From a virus, in the IMG/VR virus record IMGVR_UViG_3300021961_000381, positions 1 to 31,577 of that record: 31,577 nucleotides of DNA; one strand, 5' to 3'. Under the pieces are notes generated by a model. It was given only the letters and a program-made list of their open reading frames with translations, had not been told where the DNA came from and did no database searches. A program made the position numbers and the translations under genes. Below, one piece after another: positions 31,266-31,577 of this stretch (positions within the stretch are counted from its first letter, which is position 1; the number at the start of each line of letters is the position of its first letter).

Positions 31266-31577
31266 CGGAATGTACCGCAATGGAGTCTGCCCATAACACG
31301 GGTAGCCAGCCGCCCGATCCCACGGCCCCAACCCGCAGCCCTCCATCAACACACTTGCTGCATGAACACTGCCTTCAACCGTGGACATGTAATCTTGCGG
31401 GAAACCAATTGCATCCCAAGAACGAGCTAAAGCCCCATAACGATTGACTTGGAACACTCCGTATGATAAATCACGGGTGTCCGGATTATCGTTTACAACA
31501 TGGGAACAGCGTGACTCACGCCACATAATATGCTCAACCTCGTCAAATTCTATGCCGTATTTCTCAAGCAACGGTTC
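31254..31577 (-). CDS. lysozyme-like / lytic transglycosylase fold hydrolase (partial)
   Basis: The visible 108 codons run leftward and stop with TAG at 31256-31254. The frame is still open at the window edge (codons GAA CCG before a TTG), so the true start probably lies outside. The sequence EHIMWRESRCSHVV carries the catalytic Glu of lysozyme-like transglycosylases, and LSYGVFQVNRYG is their second motif (SYGxFQ.N). Three cysteines are present (SRCS, EGCG and YPCYGQ). The enzyme cleaves the peptidoglycan glycan chain and may be the endolysin or a virion-associated hydrolase. It is convergent with the fibre gene. Confidence 0.78.
   Translation of the reverse strand, partial: EPLLEKYGIEFDEVEHIMWRESRCSHVVNDNPDTRDLSYGVFQVNRYGALARSWDAIGFPQDYMSTVEGSVHAASVLMEGCGLGPWDRAAGYPCYGQTPLRYIPLGD

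Noticed and set aside
1-31577. tRNA genes, CRISPR arrays, insertion sequences, integrase or attachment site
   Set aside because: I saw no tRNA-like cloverleaf, no regularly spaced repeats, no transposase or recombinase frame, and no duplicated att-like core.

Overview
The window is the structural (virion) gene block of a tailed double-stranded DNA phage or prophage-like element (Caudoviricetes). From left to right it carries the large terminase, portal, a giant 3,058-aa protein, three putative internal virion proteins, two micro-genes, scaffold, an SU10-like major capsid protein, a long cassette of small fibre or decoration genes with chaperone-like partners, a probable tail adaptor, a probable beta-propeller nozzle protein, a last fibre gene, and, on the opposite strand, the end of a lysozyme-like gene. 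No tail sheath, tail-tube or classical tape-measure gene is visible. Together with large proteins between portal and scaffold, this suggests a short-tailed (podovirus-like) virion. The host cannot be read directly. GTG starts, a Gp80-like fibre protein and a small Cys-containing protein next to the scaffold hint at an actinobacterial host, perhaps aquatic, but this is inference.

Layout. 1-580 is T-poor and A/C-rich, with at best weak coding evidence, and ends in a C-rich, almost G-free stretch that looks like a Rho-loading site. 581-1058 is abruptly T/G-rich, with inverted repeats and a promoter-like TTGACA element, and leads into the structural operon. 1059-18439 holds a 104-aa protein, terL, portal, a 144-aa protein, the giant gene (29% of the window) and three further large proteins, mostly joined by TAATG/TGATG/ATGA-type stop-start overlaps. 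18440-18912 is a small regulatory island with promoter-like elements and two micro-genes, one encoding a 32-aa lysine-rich, histone-tail-like peptide. 18913-20917 is scaffold, a small Cys protein and the capsid gene; a 16-bp hairpin follows the capsid gene.

20998-26794 is a modular array: three copies of one N-terminal module, two tandem copies of a fibre-plus-partner unit, four small proteins ending in the same helical tag, and a glycine-rich adhesin-like protein. 26797-31265 encodes the adaptor (apparently fused to a repeat-rich N-terminal half, with its own internal ribosome site), the nozzle-like protein and a fibre. 31254-31577 is the convergent lysozyme-like gene, cut by the window edge.

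Likely workings: TerL and portal package DNA into a shell of capsid protein built on the scaffold. The giant and neighbouring proteins probably sit inside the head and are ejected. The adaptor and nozzle form the short tail, and the small beta-rich proteins decorate the head or tail and bind the host. The most notable features are the giant protein, the shuffled fibre/partner array, the small beta module shared by capsid, adaptor and fibre proteins, the possible gene fusion at 26797-28350 and the lysine-rich micro-gene.
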